Positions 63,815 through 64,000 of a stretch of DNA of 64,000 bases are shown here, piece after piece. The DNA comes from Dorea longicatena (GTDB lineage: Bacteria > Bacillota > Clostridia > Lachnospirales > Lachnospiraceae). The stretch is from the NCBI RefSeq assembly GCF_025150085.1, contig NZ_CP102280.1, forward strand, positions 1,499,001 to 1,563,000, written 5' to 3'. The position numbers and the translations under genes were made by a program. Positions within the stretch are counted from its first letter, which is position 1. Every line of letters begins with the position of its first letter. The notes beneath the pieces were generated by a model, which had not been told where the DNA came from, ran no database searches, and saw only the letters and a program-made list of their open reading frames with translations.

Positions 63815-64000
63815 TTAGTCCTCCATTCTCTCATCCATATATTCTTTCAGTGAAGCTCTCCAGTCCGGCATCTCGTATACATTGATGATACGAAGGATAA
63901 AATTATCCAGAACCGCATATGCTGGTCTTGTAGAAGAAAGATCCGATTCGCTGGTCACTACCGGGCGCAGAGTGATCCTCTTTCCTGCAAGTTTCAAAAC
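63815..64000 (-). CDS. C-terminal end of an RmlD-like dTDP-4-dehydrorhamnose reductase (cut by window)
   Basis: The last 61 residues of a gene that starts beyond the window. RPAYAVLDNFILRII and EMPDWRASLKEYMDER match the C-terminal substrate-binding end of RmlD/RfbD sugar-nucleotide reductases (RPxYSVLDN and DWKxALKxYL patterns). The stop overlaps the region of the symporter RBS, so the two genes may be co-transcribed. Only this fragment supports the call. Confidence 0.7.
   Translation of the reverse strand, partial: VLKLAGKRITLRPVVTSESDLSSTRPAYAVLDNFILRIINVYEMPDWRASLKEYMDERMED

Overview
The window looks like chromosomal DNA of a low-GC Gram-positive anaerobe of the class Clostridia, most likely Lachnospiraceae. 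The evidence is AT-rich codon use, frequent TTG and GTG starts behind strong AGGAGG sites, MreCD/PBP2/MinCDE/RodA in one run, L27 with a Prp-cleaved leader next to prp, a LexA/YneA-type SOS pair, and a CD1871A-type CXXC microprotein. The genus is not fixed by anything seen here.

Region 1 (1-14.4 kb, + strand) is a long wall-growth and division run: mreC (5' cut by the window edge), mreD, a PBP2 with an extra ~250-residue block, minC, minD, a short minE, rodA and mgsA. Next come two gene fragments fused by a deletion (a D-Ala-D-Ala carboxypeptidase start and a radical SAM end). Then follow a HlyD-like adaptor, yggS, sepF, ylmH, lspA, rluD and a cytidylate-kinase-like gene, closed by a terminator.

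Region 2 (14.5-17.4 kb) holds a Xer-like tyrosine recombinase and a divergent SOS unit: a LysM/YneA-like division inhibitor and lexA around three LexA boxes. Region 3 (17.4-28 kb, - strand) is housekeeping: radical SAM TIGR03960, TIGR03936, a YbaK deacylase, aspartate kinase, a CBS protein, an amidohydrolase, rplU-prp-rpmA, obgE, yhbY, nadD, yqeK and rsfS.

Region 4 (28-33.7 kb) has an OmpR-type two-component system divergent from a likely redox operon (CXXC microprotein, polyferredoxin-type membrane protein, TlpA-like lipoprotein), then an SdpR/SdpI-like pair. Region 5 (33.8-47 kb) holds two paralogous histidine kinase-FtsX permease-ABC ATPase modules. Only one has its LytTR regulator, yet both carry the same 22-bp-period repeat at the same distance from the same -10. 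Decayed Rpn-type genes and a DUF11 gene lie between them. Region 6 (47-51.6 kb) has an Xaa-Pro dipeptidyl-peptidase, an ATPase with a nuclease-like N-terminus, and an AlkD-like gene.

Region 7 (52.2-60.4 kb) is an ~8.2 kb Tn4451/TnpX-type mobilizable element that splits a chromosomal XRE regulator gene. It carries a serine recombinase, a TnpW-like protein, a MobV relaxase with a recognisable oriT at the far end, a RepA-like protein, a Cys-rich protein, a nucleosidase, an XRE regulator and an ANT(6) streptomycin-resistance gene. Region 8 (60.7-64 kb) has a MATE exporter, an intergenic small-RNA candidate with a perfect promoter and terminator, a dicarboxylate symporter, and the end of an RmlD-like gene. 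No rRNA, tRNA or CRISPR array was seen.
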